Of a stretch of DNA of 64,000 nucleotides, positions 28,144-37,574 are shown in pieces (positions within the stretch are counted from its first letter, which is position 1; each line of letters begins with the position of its first letter). Source of the stretch: Helicobacter sp. MIT 21-1697 (GTDB lineage Bacteria > Campylobacterota > Campylobacteria > Campylobacterales > Helicobacteraceae); contig NZ_JAPHNC010000001.1 in assembly GCF_026241255.1 (NCBI RefSeq), positions 302,762-366,761 of the forward strand, given 5' to 3'. The notes under the pieces were generated by a model that ran no database searches, was not told the DNA's origin, and saw nothing but the letters and a program-made list of their open reading frames with translations. The position numbers and the translations under genes were made by a program.

Positions 28144-29019
28144 TTATTTCTTATGTTTAAATAATTCATCAAGCTTTTGCTCAAAAGTGTGATAACCAAG
28201 CATTTCATAAAGTTCTTCACGAGTTTGCATAGCATCTATACTTTGCTTTTGTGAGCCATTTTTGATAATGTCTTGAAAAACTGCAAGTGCAGCTTTATTC
28301 ATTGCTCGTGCTGCAGAAAGAGGATAAAGCACCATTTTGACACCCACACTTTGAAGTTCAGTAGTAGTGAAATAGGGTGTTTTTCCAAATTCTGTGATAT
28401 TTGCTAAAACAGGCACTTTTATATTTTGCGTGAATTGTTTATATTCCTCAAGCGTATGTATCGCTTCGGCAAAAATCATATCTGCTCCTGCCTCTACATA
28501 GGCTAATGCCCTCTCAATAGCGCGATTTTGCCCTTCACTTGCGTGTGCATCTGTGCGTGCCATCAATACAAAACTTTCATCAATTTTTGCATCTACTCCG
28601 GCTTTAATCCTATCGCACATTTCTTCTAAACTCACAAGCTCTTTATTAGGGCGGTGTCCGCAACGTTTTTGTGCTACTTGGTCTTCAATATGGCAGCCTG
28701 CTGCTCCGCTTCGTGTTAAATCTTTGATAGTGCGTGCGATGTTAAATGCCCCACCCCAGCCTGTATCTGCATCAACAAGTAGGGGTAAATCACTTGCTGC
28801 TGTGATTCTACGCACATCAATACATACATCTTCTAATGAGCTAATGCCTAAATCTGGCACTCCCAAACTCATCGCAGCTAATGCTCCTCCACTAAGATAA
28901 AGAGCTTTTGCTCCACTTTTTTGTGCTTGTATCGCACTATATGCGTTGATTACACCGATAATTTGCAGAGGATTATTGTGTGCTACTGCGTCTCTTAACT
29001 TCGTCCCTTGTGATTTCAT
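28144..29019 (-). CDS. prpB: 2-Methylisocitrate lyase
   Basis: 291 residues of the isocitrate lyase/PEP mutase superfamily. The active-site loop [12 protein letters not shown] lies near 120-131, and metal-binding D-A-D-T-G-W-G near 84-90. It cleaves 2-methylisocitrate to pyruvate and succinate. The start overlaps the prpE stop by 4 bases. Confidence 0.97.
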   Translation of the reverse strand: MKSQGTKLRDAVAHNNPLQIIGVINAYSAIQAQKSGAKALYLSGGALAAMSLGVPDLGISSLEDVCIDVRRITAASDLPLLVDADTGWGGAFNIARTIKDLTRSGAAGCHIEDQVAQKRCGHRPNKELVSLEEMCDRIKAGVDAKIDESFVLMARTDAHASEGQNRAIERALAYVEAGADMIFAEAIHTLEEYKQFTQNIKVPVLANITEFGKTPYFTTTELQSVGVKMVLYPLSAARAMNKAALAVFQDIIKNGSQKQSIDAMQTREELYEMLGYHTFEQKLDELFKHKK

Positions 29020-30923
29020 TTTTCCTCCTTTGTTTTGATTGGATAGCCAAGCGCAGCAAGTGTTTTTTCAATTTCAGGCAAAACGCTTGAATCTTCAATG
29101 GTTGAGGGCATCTTCCATTCATTGCCATCGGCAATATCACGCATAGTATTGCGCAAAATCTTGCCGCTTCGTGTTTTGGGAAGTCTTGCCACAACAGCTA
29201 CAATGTGTAATGACGCTACTGCGCCAATTTCCTCTCGCACAAGTTGCACCACACCTTCACATAGACTTTGTGTATCGCGTTCTAATCCATCTTTAAGCAC
29301 GACAAAAGCTAATGGAATCTCTCCTTTGAGCTCATCATTCACACCAATAACTGCGCATTCAGCAATATCTGGGTGCTTTGAAATGGCTTCTTCCATACCA
29401 CCTGTGGAGAGGCGATGTCCTGCGACATTGATTACGCCGTCCATTCGTCCCATTACAAATACATAGCCATCTTTGTCAATATACCCGCTATCACCTGTGA
29501 GATAATAACCCGGATAGTGATTGAGATAAGAGCGTTTATATCGTGCGTCATCACCCCAAATTCCACAAAGACACGCAGGAGGCAATGGAAGCTTGATAAC
29601 AAGATTCCCTAATTTCCCCTTTTTGCATTCCTTGCCCTCTTCGTCAAGCACTTTAAGATTGAATCCGGGCATAGGTTTAGTGGGAGAACCCGGTTTAATA
29701 GGAAGTGGCTCTAAACCTAAGGGATTGGCTGCTATTGCCCAGCCGGTTTCTGTTTGCCACCAATTATCAACCACAGGCTTTTTCGTAAGCTTTTCAATCC
29801 ATTTAAGCGTATTTGTATCACAACGTTCTCCAGCAACAAATACTGCCTTAAGCGAGGATAAGTCATATTTTTTAAGCCATTCGCCCTTAGGATCTTCTTT
29901 TTTGATAGCTCTAAATGCAGTAGGTGCAGAGAAGAGGATATTGACCTTATACTCTTCCACAATACGCCAAAATGCGCCGGGATTTGGCGTTTTAACAGGT
30001 TTGCCTTCATAGAGGATTGTTGTGCAACCATTCATTAGCGGTGCATATACAATATAGCTATGCCCAACTACCCAGCCTACATCGCTTGCAGCCCAAAATA
30101 CATCACCGGGTTTGGCATTATAAATATTGTCCATTGACCATTTCATAGCCACAGAATGTCCGCCATTACCACGAATAACGCCTTTTGGTTTGCCTGTTGT
30201 GCCTGAAGTATAAAGTATATATAGTGGGTCAGTTGCATTAAGTGGGACACATTCTACACCTTCGGTTTTTTCTTCTTCACTCTCCCAATCTACATCACGC
30301 CAAGGGAGCATATTTGCCCTCTCTTGAGGACGTTGCCAAATCAGACAAGTAGTGGGCTTATGACTTGAAGACTTAATGGCTTCATCAAGAATAGGCTTAT
30401 ATTTGACTACACGACTAATTTCTATACCGCACGAAGCACTAATGATTACTCGTGGTTTGGCATCTTCAATACGTGAAGCAAGCTCGTGTGAAGCAAATCC
30501 GCCAAATACAACGCTGTGGATAGCTCCGATTCTCGCACAAGCAAGCATAGCAATGACTGCTTCTGGAATCATTGGCATATAAATAAGCACTCTATCGCCT
30601 TTGACTATACCTTTATTTACAAGTATCCCTGCAGTTTTAGCTACGCGTTTGCGCAATTCTTTATAAGTGTAAGATTTTTTTGTATCAGTTACAGGCGAAT
30701 CATAATGAAGTGCTACTTGCTCACCTCTACCATTTTCTATATGCAAATCAAGAGCATTGTAGCAAGTATTCATACAGCCTCCTACAAACCAACGATAATG
30801 GTCATTGACAACATCAAGCACCTTATCCCATTCGTGATACCAATGCACTTTTTTTGCAGCTTCTGCCCAAAAGATTTCTGGATTCTCAATGGATTGTTGA
30901 TAAATTTCTTGATATGTGGGCAT
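29016..30923 (-). CDS. prpE: Propionyl-CoA synthetase
   Basis: 635 residues of the acyl-CoA synthetase (AMP-forming) family. The AMP-binding motif [13 protein letters not shown] lies near 234-246, W-W-Q-T-E-T-G-W near 388, and the hinge/C-terminal S-G-K-I-L-R-N-T near 592 contains the catalytic Lys that is often acetylated. It activates propionate to feed PrpC. Being related to acetyl-CoA synthetase, it might also use acetate; operon context favours propionate. First gene of the operon, with GGAG before the ATG. Confidence 0.95.
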   Translation of the reverse strand: MPTYQEIYQQSIENPEIFWAEAAKKVHWYHEWDKVLDVVNDHYRWFVGGCMNTCYNALDLHIENGRGEQVALHYDSPVTDTKKSYTYKELRKRVAKTAGILVNKGIVKGDRVLIYMPMIPEAVIAMLACARIGAIHSVVFGGFASHELASRIEDAKPRVIISASCGIEISRVVKYKPILDEAIKSSSHKPTTCLIWQRPQERANMLPWRDVDWESEEEKTEGVECVPLNATDPLYILYTSGTTGKPKGVIRGNGGHSVAMKWSMDNIYNAKPGDVFWAASDVGWVVGHSYIVYAPLMNGCTTILYEGKPVKTPNPGAFWRIVEEYKVNILFSAPTAFRAIKKEDPKGEWLKKYDLSSLKAVFVAGERCDTNTLKWIEKLTKKPVVDNWWQTETGWAIAANPLGLEPLPIKPGSPTKPMPGFNLKVLDEEGKECKKGKLGNLVIKLPLPPACLCGIWGDDARYKRSYLNHYPGYYLTGDSGYIDKDGYVFVMGRMDGVINVAGHRLSTGGMEEAISKHPDIAECAVIGVNDELKGEIPLAFVVLKDGLERDTQSLCEGVVQLVREEIGAVASLHIVAVVARLPKTRSGKILRNTMRDIADGNEWKMPSTIEDSSVLPEIEKTLAALGYPIKTKEEK

Positions 30924-30962
30924 TTTTTCTCCTTTATAAGTAAGATTATTGCTTAAAGTTCT

Positions 30963-30968
30963 ATTCTA
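30963..30968 (-). promoter_or_regulatory. Candidate -10 box of the prp operon
   Basis: TAGAAT on the minus strand, about 40 bases ahead of the prpE ATG. The left arm of the long inverted repeat (30991-31003) lies next to the expected -35 position, suited to an activator or repressor. Confidence 0.35.
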
Positions 30969-30990
30969 GCTTGATTGATGAGATTTGCTT

Positions 30991-31057
30991 TGAACAATTT
31001 TTGATTTTTAAACACAAGATTTGAGCATAAATGCTATAATTGAACAAAAATTGTGCA
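30991..31057. repeat. 13-bp inverted repeat in the prpE/regulator gap
   Basis: TGAACAATTTTTG (30991-31003) is matched at 12 of 13 positions by the complementary arm CAAAAATTGTGCA (31045-31057). The left arm adjoins the prpE -35 region and the right arm covers the start point expected for the divergent regulator gene. This is the layout of a shared operator with DNA looping or dual occupancy. Likely bound by the HTH protein encoded at 31104. Confidence 0.5.
31035..31040 (+). promoter_or_regulatory. Extended -10 promoter of the putative prp regulator
   Basis: TGCTATAAT, an extended -10, is 63 bases ahead of the ATG at 31104. The right arm of the inverted repeat begins 5 bases after it. Confidence 0.5.
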
Positions 31058-31103
31058 TTTTATGTCCAAAATCAGAGAATATGAGAACATCAAGGATTAA
31101 AAT

Positions 31104-32051
31104 ATGGCATTTGGAGCATTAGAAAAATTGATTATTATCTACCAACAATCAGGCTTAAGTGTGTCAAAATTTGCCCAAATTATCGGAAAAGATAGACGCA
31201 CACTTACTTCGTGGATTGATAAAAGTGTGCAAAAACAGCCTTCTAGCGAAGTTCTTACAGCAGTGAGTACCTTTTTTCGCTATCCTGAAAATATTTGGGA
31301 GCAATGTGATGAGCAGGAGTTTTATGCTCTGCTTAAAAATGTGCCAAAGAGTGAAGTAAAAATCATTGATAAGGGCTATGAAGGCGGTTTAGAGTATATT
31401 TTAGATAAAGAATCTAAGAGACGTTTTGTGATTCACCCTCGTTTTCCTTCACCTGCATATCGTGATAAAATTGTTACTTTTCCCTACAAATTTGGACAAA
31501 ATCCACGCGCAATGCATTTGCGCAAAATGCGTTATGAATTAATGCTTGAACACGGATTTGAGAGTATAGAATGGTATAGTATAGAATCTTTACTGCGTTT
31601 TGCATTCTCGCCTATTGGCAATATCTATACTATGAGGCAGAGGCTTGAAGTGTTGGATTTAATGCTCCAAAGTCTTGAGGACAACTATAATAAAAGCCTT
31701 TATCTTTTTGATTCATACAGCACGAAGATGTTTGGCGTGGATACAACCTATATTTCCATTAATCCTCACGATAATCTAATGTTTTTCAAAATGCCCATAG
31801 ATTCACTGATTGTAGAGATTAGCAATAAAACGCTTGTGCATAGAATCCATAAGCATTTCACTTCTCCCTCACACGCGCCAAAGCATATCCCCAAAGATTA
31901 TGCGCCACAGATTCTGAAAATGTGTGCTGAATGTATCACGAAGAAAAAGGATATGATAGCCTTTTGTGCGCTCATAAATGAAAAAACCCCATATGCACCG
32001 CTTTTTATGAGTAGCATTTCAACGGAATATCATCATCTTTTTGTTCAATAG
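31104..32051 (+). CDS. Putative HTH regulator divergent from the propionate operon
   Basis: 315 residues, no named family recognised. Residues about 18-39 (G-L-S-V-S-K-F-A-Q-I-I-G-K-D-R-R-T-L-T-S-W-I split over two helices) read as a helix-turn-helix of Xre/Cro type. The remaining 270 residues do not look like the sigma-54 PrpR of E. coli or the IrrE-type PrpR of actinobacteria. They contain P-R-F-P-S-P-A-Y-R-D-K near 112 and several conserved-looking aromatic stretches. Its divergent position and the inverted repeat in the gap suggest it controls prpEBCD and itself, perhaps sensing a methylcitrate intermediate. Function is inference. AAGGA precedes the ATG. Confidence 0.75.
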   Translation: MAFGALEKLIIIYQQSGLSVSKFAQIIGKDRRTLTSWIDKSVQKQPSSEVLTAVSTFFRYPENIWEQCDEQEFYALLKNVPKSEVKIIDKGYEGGLEYILDKESKRRFVIHPRFPSPAYRDKIVTFPYKFGQNPRAMHLRKMRYELMLEHGFESIEWYSIESLLRFAFSPIGNIYTMRQRLEVLDLMLQSLEDNYNKSLYLFDSYSTKMFGVDTTYISINPHDNLMFFKMPIDSLIVEISNKTLVHRIHKHFTSPSHAPKHIPKDYAPQILKMCAECITKKKDMIAFCALINEKTPYAPLFMSSISTEYHHLFVQ

Positions 32052-32052
32052 T

Positions 32053-33090
32053 TTATTTTAATGAGCACTCCCAATCATAAGCACTTTTGACAATCAATCT
32101 TAAATCATCGTATTGAGGTTTCCATTGTGTCAGGGAGAGAATCTTGTCATTTTTAGCGCTTAGCTCAATAGGGTCGCCTTCTCTACGAGCAGATTCTATA
32201 ACTTTAAAATCTACTCCGCTGACTTGCTTGACAATATCAATGACTTCTTTTACGCTATATCCTTTAGAGTAGCCCACATTAAAGATATTTGAAGTATTTG
32301 TGCTTTGGAGATAGTGCAAGGCTTCAAGATGCGCACTTGCTAAATCATCAATATGGATATAATCGCGAATACAAGTGCCGTCTTTTGTGGGATAATCTGT
32401 GCCAAAGATACTCATACTCTCTCTTTTGCCACACGCACATTCACAAGCGACTTTGATAAGATGTGTGGCATTCTTGCTCCTTTGTCCCAAGCCTTTAGAT
32501 TGTGATAGAATCTCTGTCGTGTTCTCCATACTTGCCCCTGCGACATTGAAATAACGCAATGCTACATAATTAAAGTTTTGTATAGCCTTTGCTGTATCTG
32601 CCAAAACTCGCTCACTCATCATTTTTGAAGCACCATAGGGATTGATAGGTAAAAGTGGAGCATTTTCATCAATGGGGATAAGCGCCATATCGGGCTCTCC
32701 ATATACGGCAGCAGTGGAGCTAAAGATAAATTTTGTTATGCCGTATTCTACACATAGGGCAATAAGATTTGTGGTGTTGAGCGTGTTGTTTGTATAGTAT
32801 TCAAGTGGTTTGAGGACAGATTCTCCTACGATAAGCGAAGCAGCAAAGTGAATGACAGCCTCAAATTGATAGTGCAACAACAAAGGGCGCATTTTGGATA
32901 TATCATTGATATTGCTTTGCACAAAGCTCACTCGTTCTCCAAAACATTCTTGGAGGTAAGCGATGTTTTCTTTAAAGCCTGTGCTTAAATCATCAACGAT
33001 GAGCAAGTGATAATTTGTGTTTTTCAACAAACAATAGGCAGTGTGCGAGCCGATGTAGCCACTTGCACCTGTGAGCAAAAGATGAGGCAT
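32053..33090 (-). CDS. galE: UDP-glucose 4-epimerase
   Basis: 345 residues, short-chain dehydrogenase fold. The NAD-binding G-A-S-G-Y-I-G-S-H-T is at 7-16, F-S-S-T-A-A-V-Y-G-E-P near 122 carries the catalytic Ser, and N-P-Y-G-A-S-K near 148 gives the catalytic Tyr and Lys. It interconverts UDP-glucose and UDP-galactose for surface glycans; activity on N-acetyl sugars is possible in this group. It converges with the HTH gene, one base between stops. AAGGAG precedes the ATG. Confidence 0.95.
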   Translation of the reverse strand: MPHLLLTGASGYIGSHTAYCLLKNTNYHLLIVDDLSTGFKENIAYLQECFGERVSFVQSNINDISKMRPLLLHYQFEAVIHFAASLIVGESVLKPLEYYTNNTLNTTNLIALCVEYGITKFIFSSTAAVYGEPDMALIPIDENAPLLPINPYGASKMMSERVLADTAKAIQNFNYVALRYFNVAGASMENTTEILSQSKGLGQRSKNATHLIKVACECACGKRESMSIFGTDYPTKDGTCIRDYIHIDDLASAHLEALHYLQSTNTSNIFNVGYSKGYSVKEVIDIVKQVSGVDFKVIESARREGDPIELSAKNDKILSLTQWKPQYDDLRLIVKSAYDWECSLK

Positions 33091-33105
33091 ATATGCTCCT
33101 TGAAA

Positions 33106-33128
33106 TAGAATCTAAATTGTAGATTCTA
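33106..33128. repeat. Perfect 9-bp hairpin TAGAATCTA / TAGATTCTA
   Basis: The arms at 33106-33114 and 33120-33128 flank a 5-base loop, upstream of galE. The arms are two copies of the over-represented heptamer in opposite orientation. There is no T-run, and it lies at the 5' side of galE, so it is not an obvious terminator. The remainder of the 216-base galE-trmL gap shows no further clear element apart from AT-rich promoter-like DNA. Confidence 0.55.
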
Positions 33129-33306
33129 TCAAGTTTTAGCTAAATATATCCTGCGACTTTTGCGAGTAAATATCCTGCCACACAAGAGATAAGTCTAGGC
33201 AAGATAAAACACGAGATTTTGACAAAGCCTAATTATTTAAGTGTTTTTATGGCGTGAGTGTGTTAAAGTGAGGCATTTATATCATATATCTAAGGATTCT
33301 AAGTAA

Positions 33307-33777
33307 ATGGCAGCTTTTGAAATTGTGCTTGTTGAACCACAGATTCCGCAAAATACAGGCAATATCGGGCGACTTTGCGTAGCGACAGATTCTATATTGC
33401 ATTTGATACATCCGCTTGGCTTTAGCACATCACAAAAAGAGCTTAAGCGCGCTGGGCTTGATTATTGGCAGCATTTGCAGGTATATGAATGGGCGGATTT
33501 GGATACATTTTGGCATACTTATTCACCAAATGAGCGACATTTTTTCTTTAGCACTAAAGCAGAGCAGATTTATTTTGATGCAGATTTTTCTCAAGGTGGA
33601 TTTTTGTATTTTGGCAGGGAAGATGCGGGATTAAATGAAAGCATTTTGCATACATATCATACGCAAGTCTATAAACTTCCAATGAAAGCAGGTGTGCGAA
33701 GTATCAATCTCGCCACAAGTGTTGGCGCGGCTCTTTATGAGGGAATGCGTCAATGCCAATGTTATAAGATTCTCTAA
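33307..33777 (+). CDS. trmL: tRNA (cytidine/uridine-34 2'-O)-methyltransferase
   Basis: 156 residues of the SPOUT family. P-Q-I-P-Q-N-T-G-N-I-G-R-L (near 11-23), L-Y-F-G-R-E-D-A-G-L near 99, and the knot region K-L-P-M-K-A-G-V-R-S-I-N-L-A-T-S-V near 122-138 are the family marks. It methylates the wobble base of certain Leu tRNAs using S-adenosylmethionine. One of those substrates, tRNA-Leu(UAA), is encoded at 40.4 kb in this window. AAGGA lies upstream of the ATG. Confidence 0.92.
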   Translation: MAAFEIVLVEPQIPQNTGNIGRLCVATDSILHLIHPLGFSTSQKELKRAGLDYWQHLQVYEWADLDTFWHTYSPNERHFFFSTKAEQIYFDADFSQGGFLYFGREDAGLNESILHTYHTQVYKLPMKAGVRSINLATSVGAALYEGMRQCQCYKIL

Positions 33778-33791
33778 ATTCTGTTTTAGTT

Positions 33792-34085
33792 TTATATTTG
33801 CGTGGCGGCGTGAGTGTAGATTCTCACATCTTCTTTCCCAAAAGCTTGGAGGAGTTTATTGATGATAAATTGTGCTTTTTGCTCATCAATAAACATTCTA
33901 AAAAGTCCATATTCTTGCCTGCCACTTACTTGTTCTGAAGCACTTTGTAAAAGGAGATTGGAAGCATATTTAGCACAAGGAATATAGAAAAAATCATCAT
34001 AGCCATCTTCTAGGAGCATATCTACAATCGCATCTTTGAGTGTATCTTTAAAATAAATATCAATACTTAATGCTTCTTGTCCCAT
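33792..34085 (-). CDS. DUF3240-like (PII-fold) small protein
   Basis: 97 residues. S-E-Q-V-S-G-R-Q-E-Y-G-L-F-R-M-F-I near 52-68 resembles the DUF3240 family (AEQVxGR), a small ferredoxin-like/PII-like fold often found near metal efflux genes. No efflux pump is adjacent here. It may bind a small ligand or metal. Not secreted. It faces trmL (14 bases between stops) and precedes the membrane-protein gene on its strand. Confidence 0.7.
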   Translation of the reverse strand: MGQEALSIDIYFKDTLKDAIVDMLLEDGYDDFFYIPCAKYASNLLLQSASEQVSGRQEYGLFRMFIDEQKAQFIINKLLQAFGKEDVRIYTHAATQI

Positions 34086-34101
34086 TATATTGCTCTACAC
34101 A

Positions 34102-34845
34102 TTATGAGATAAGATTGGGAGTTTGCTCACCCCAAGCAATAACTTCTTTGATTTTAAAAATGCCTATAATATAAAAGACACTACCGAATATAGCTAAAAT
34201 AGCCCCAATAAACAAAATAATGGCATCTATGATAAGTATAAAATTAGTAGAAGCAGGAAGGCTTGAACTGCCTGAATAAGCTGCATAAATAAATAATGCA
34301 ATGAAAGTTGTAATGCCCACAATAATGGTTCCAAATAAAGCTAATTTAAAACCTTTAAAAAAGAGTGGTTCATTCAAAATAAAGCTTAGTTCTTTGCTTA
34401 TTTGCCAATAAATATAGATGAGGACAATATAGATAATACACATAATAATGGCACTAATGGTATTATTAAAAGACGATGAACCGCCTAAGAAATTCAATAC
34501 AAATGCTAAAAAAACTATGAATAAAATAAGCCCAAAATATGCGAGATAGAGATTAAATAAACGTCTTCTTAAACTCAATTTGGAGAGGAGATAATATGAA
34601 AAGAATATACATATTATATTGCAAAAACTAAGAATATTAATAGCTATGGTGGCTGTTGATGAGAGCATTATTAGTTCTTCTGCGGATTGTGTGCCCATAA
34701 AAATAACGATAGAAAGCAAAATTAGACTGATTAAGATTGGGATAATTTGTAACCATTTAGCGCGTTTAAGTAGTGGCGTGTGTTCAATAGTATGAATGGG
34801 GATATTATCAGGGATTGGTGGCATATTTACACGAAATAGGGACAT
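34102..34845 (-). CDS. Six-helix membrane protein, unknown function
   Basis: 247 residues. A 30-residue polar N-terminus (M-S-L-F-R-V-N-M-P-P-I-P-D) is followed by six hydrophobic helices at about 32-52, 60-85, 95-120, 128-150, 165-190 and 203-232. There are few charges within the helices and no catalytic motif. The family is not recognised; it is likely an inner-membrane protein peculiar to this group. AAAGGA precedes the ATG. Confidence 0.72.
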   Translation of the reverse strand: MSLFRVNMPPIPDNIPIHTIEHTPLLKRAKWLQIIPILISLILLSIVIFMGTQSAEELIMLSSTATIAINILSFCNIICIFFSYYLLSKLSLRRRLFNLYLAYFGLILFIVFLAFVLNFLGGSSSFNNTISAIIMCIIYIVLIYIYWQISKELSFILNEPLFFKGFKLALFGTIIVGITTFIALFIYAAYSGSSSLPASTNFILIIDAIILFIGAILAIFGSVFYIIGIFKIKEVIAWGEQTPNLIS

Positions 34846-34912
34846 TTAGGTTTCCTTTTGTTTGAAATAAAAAGTGCGCATTCTATCACATTAATTTAAA
34901 TATTGTTTGGAT

Positions 34913-37135
34913 TTATAATTTGATAATTTTTGCTCCAAAACCACCCATATTGGCAGGTGCATCGCTAAAGGAGAGAATCTTTGGGTGAGCAAGGAGATAA
35001 TCCCGTACAAGTTTGCTTAAAATCCCTGTGCCAATGCCGTGATAAACAAGCACTTCATCATACCCTGCAATGAGCGCATTTGATAAAAACTCATCAAGCT
35101 TTTCCAAAGCTTCCTCTCCACGCATTCCGTGCAAGTCAAGGCTCACACCCACACTTTTATTTTGCTTAAAATTAAAATGAGATTTTGGCGTGAGAGAGGG
35201 TGCAAAAGAGGGTTTAAGATTCTCTAGCTTTTCTTTTACTTTAAATCCGCTTTCAAGCTCTATGACACACATTTTGCCTTTTATATTTACAATATGTCCC
35301 TTTGTATTTTTATATTTTATTGTATCACCAACTTGAAATATATGAGGATTTTGCGCTGTTTTTTGGGGAGAGGGTGCAGTATGAAGAATCTTATGAGATT
35401 GGTTAAAAGCTTTGTGCATTTCTTTGCTCTCTTGCGCTTTGAGGGCAGATTTGAGTGTTTGTGTGGCTTGGTGATAGGTAGATGCTAAATTGTGTTTGAG
35501 CTGCTCAAACTCTTCTTTTTGCGCTTGAGCAGATTCATTAAGATTAAGAATCTTACGCTCATACTCTGCAATGAGGGATTCTAACTCAAGGCGCTTTTGC
35601 GCAAGCGTGATTTCTAGCTCACTTGAGCGCTCAATAAGCTCATTTAATCGCTCTTTATCTTTGCCATATACAGCCTTTGCTTGAGCAATAAGAGAGGCAG
35701 GGATACCATATCTTTGCGCACTTTCAAACGCATAGCTTTTGCCAATACTGCCATCAAGAAACTCAAAGAGCGGCACTTGAGCTTGAATATCATACATCGC
35801 TGCACAGAGTTGCACTTTGGGATTATGCGCCATAAGGGCTGCAAGATGTTTATGATGTGTGGTGAGGAGGATTTTTGCATTATGTTCAAGCAAATACTCA
35901 AGTAAGACTTTATACAGACTAGCTGCCTCATCTGCGTCTGTGCCCAGCTCAATCTCATCAATACCGAGCAACAAATCAGAGGTATTAAGAATCTCCTTAA
36001 ACTCAAGCATACGCCCTGCAAAAGTAGAAATATCATTTTTGCTATTTTGAGGGTCAGAGATAATGGCTATAATGTGCTTAAAATATGGAATCTGTGAGTG
36101 ATGAGCGTTAATTTTCAGCGGAATAAGAAATTTACTTAAAAAACACGCGCTAAGGAGCGATTTTAAAAGCATTGTTTTTCCCCCAGCATTGACACCTGTA
36201 ATCATCAACACATCACCCTTATATGCAAAATTGATAGGTTTTGGGGATTGTAGGGCAGGGTGGGAAAATTCCGATAAGATAATGTTTTTTTCACGCGTCA
36301 TTTGATAGATAAAAGAGAGATTATGAGCTTTGGCAAAACTCAATCGCGCATAGATATGGTCAAAAGTATCAAAGGCAGAGTTAAGAAATCGCAAAAATCG
36401 CTCGTGTTTATGAAGTATGCTTGAGAGGGATTTGCAGATGGCATAGAGATGTTGCGCTAAGTCATCTTTGAGTTCATTTTGCTTTTCTTTAAGTGCTATA
36501 ATACTCTCTGGGACAAGGTAGAAAAATCCACTATGTGAGCGTTCAAGCACTATGCCTTTAATGATATGGTTATATCCAGCCTTAAGCAAAAGACATTCGT
36601 TTTGATTGATATAATGCACAGAAGAATCCACAAGATAAGGAGCGAGGCTAGAAGAGTGCAAAATGCGTGATATATGCTCATCAATGCGCATTTTAGTGCG
36701 TGAAATATGGGATTTAAGCGTATCAATTTCGCTATACACGCCCTCTTTAATCTCTCCTTTTTCATCAAATACATTATCAATCTCTACTAATACATCAGGG
36801 ATAAGAATCTTATCAAGCCATTCTTTAGTGCGCGGAGCAGATTCGGATATATGTTTTTTAAGATAAATAAAATACCGCATAAGCTTGATAAATGCAAAGA
36901 TTTCAGACAATCTTAGAGTGCCATATTTTTGCAAAAGTCTTAACGGCTCATTGAGATTCTCAAGTGGTGGAGGGGGGGTTAATGGGTGGGTATCAAGTTC
37001 TTGCAAAAGAGCGGCATAAAAATGTCTATCTCCTTCAAAAATAAAAGATTTTTCACGCGCAAAGTATGTTAAAAAATCTGCAAGAAAATCGGATAAATCA
37101 AGCTTGGTAATAAGCTTTTCATTATGGTTTTGCAC
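34913..37135 (-). CDS. mutS2: MutS2 family ATPase/endonuclease
   Basis: 740 residues. It lacks the mismatch-recognition domains of MutS. The ATPase shows Walker A M-I-T-G-V-N-A-G-G-K-T near 309-319, the D-I-S-T-F-A-G-R-M segment near 370, and Walker B L-L-G-I-D-E near 389-394. A coiled coil runs at about 490-570, and the C-terminal Smr nuclease domain has S-L-D-L-H-G-M-R near 667 and V-Y-H-G-I-G-T-G near 699. In H. pylori MutS2 limits recombination and helps repair oxidised DNA; related proteins also rescue collided ribosomes. The start overlaps the preceding gene by 14 bases. Confidence 0.95.
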   Translation of the reverse strand: MQNHNEKLITKLDLSDFLADFLTYFAREKSFIFEGDRHFYAALLQELDTHPLTPPPPLENLNEPLRLLQKYGTLRLSEIFAFIKLMRYFIYLKKHISESAPRTKEWLDKILIPDVLVEIDNVFDEKGEIKEGVYSEIDTLKSHISRTKMRIDEHISRILHSSSLAPYLVDSSVHYINQNECLLLKAGYNHIIKGIVLERSHSGFFYLVPESIIALKEKQNELKDDLAQHLYAICKSLSSILHKHERFLRFLNSAFDTFDHIYARLSFAKAHNLSFIYQMTREKNIILSEFSHPALQSPKPINFAYKGDVLMITGVNAGGKTMLLKSLLSACFLSKFLIPLKINAHHSQIPYFKHIIAIISDPQNSKNDISTFAGRMLEFKEILNTSDLLLGIDEIELGTDADEAASLYKVLLEYLLEHNAKILLTTHHKHLAALMAHNPKVQLCAAMYDIQAQVPLFEFLDGSIGKSYAFESAQRYGIPASLIAQAKAVYGKDKERLNELIERSSELEITLAQKRLELESLIAEYERKILNLNESAQAQKEEFEQLKHNLASTYHQATQTLKSALKAQESKEMHKAFNQSHKILHTAPSPQKTAQNPHIFQVGDTIKYKNTKGHIVNIKGKMCVIELESGFKVKEKLENLKPSFAPSLTPKSHFNFKQNKSVGVSLDLHGMRGEEALEKLDEFLSNALIAGYDEVLVYHGIGTGILSKLVRDYLLAHPKILSFSDAPANMGGFGAKIIKL

Positions 37136-37574
37136 GAGGTATATCCGCTAGAGTGTCATCTTTGTTTTCATCTTGTAGAGATTTTTGTGCAGAATCTTTA
37201 TCTGTGTCATCTGTATCGCTTATCTTGCAATCTTGCAAAGGTATGATAATGCCATTATAAGGCGTATTTGATTTGCCTTGAAAGCTCATTGTGCCATTGC
37301 TTAGGATAAAATGTTCTGCACTAATTGTAAGAGTGCGCGAAGCAAAGGTGCAAGCAAGATTCTTATTGTGCGTAAAAGCATTTTTAAGAAGTGAAAGTTC
37401 TTCACTTTCTTTTTCTTGCAAACTATTATAAATCGCAATGAGCAAGGCGATAAGAAGCAAACACACACCTAGAATAATTTTTGTTTTCCGCGATATTTTG
37501 TCTTTATTTTGTGCCAACATAAGCCCAATTATCACGAACAACACCAATAGTAGTATGAAAATAATATAGCCCAT
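37122..37574 (-). CDS. Membrane-anchored hypothetical protein
   Basis: 150 residues with two N-terminal hydrophobic helices (about 2-20 and 33-51) and a polar domain. The tail (about 118-150) is very rich in Asp and Lys (D-D-T-D-K-D). It lies between murC and mutS2, as an unassigned gene does in H. pylori, which suggests a conserved but unknown role. The start shares a base with the murC stop (TAATG type). Confidence 0.78.
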   Translation of the reverse strand: MGYIIFILLLVLFVIIGLMLAQNKDKISRKTKIILGVCLLLIALLIAIYNSLQEKESEELSLLKNAFTHNKNLACTFASRTLTISAEHFILSNGTMSFQGKSNTPYNGIIIPLQDCKISDTDDTDKDSAQKSLQDENKDDTLADIPRAKP

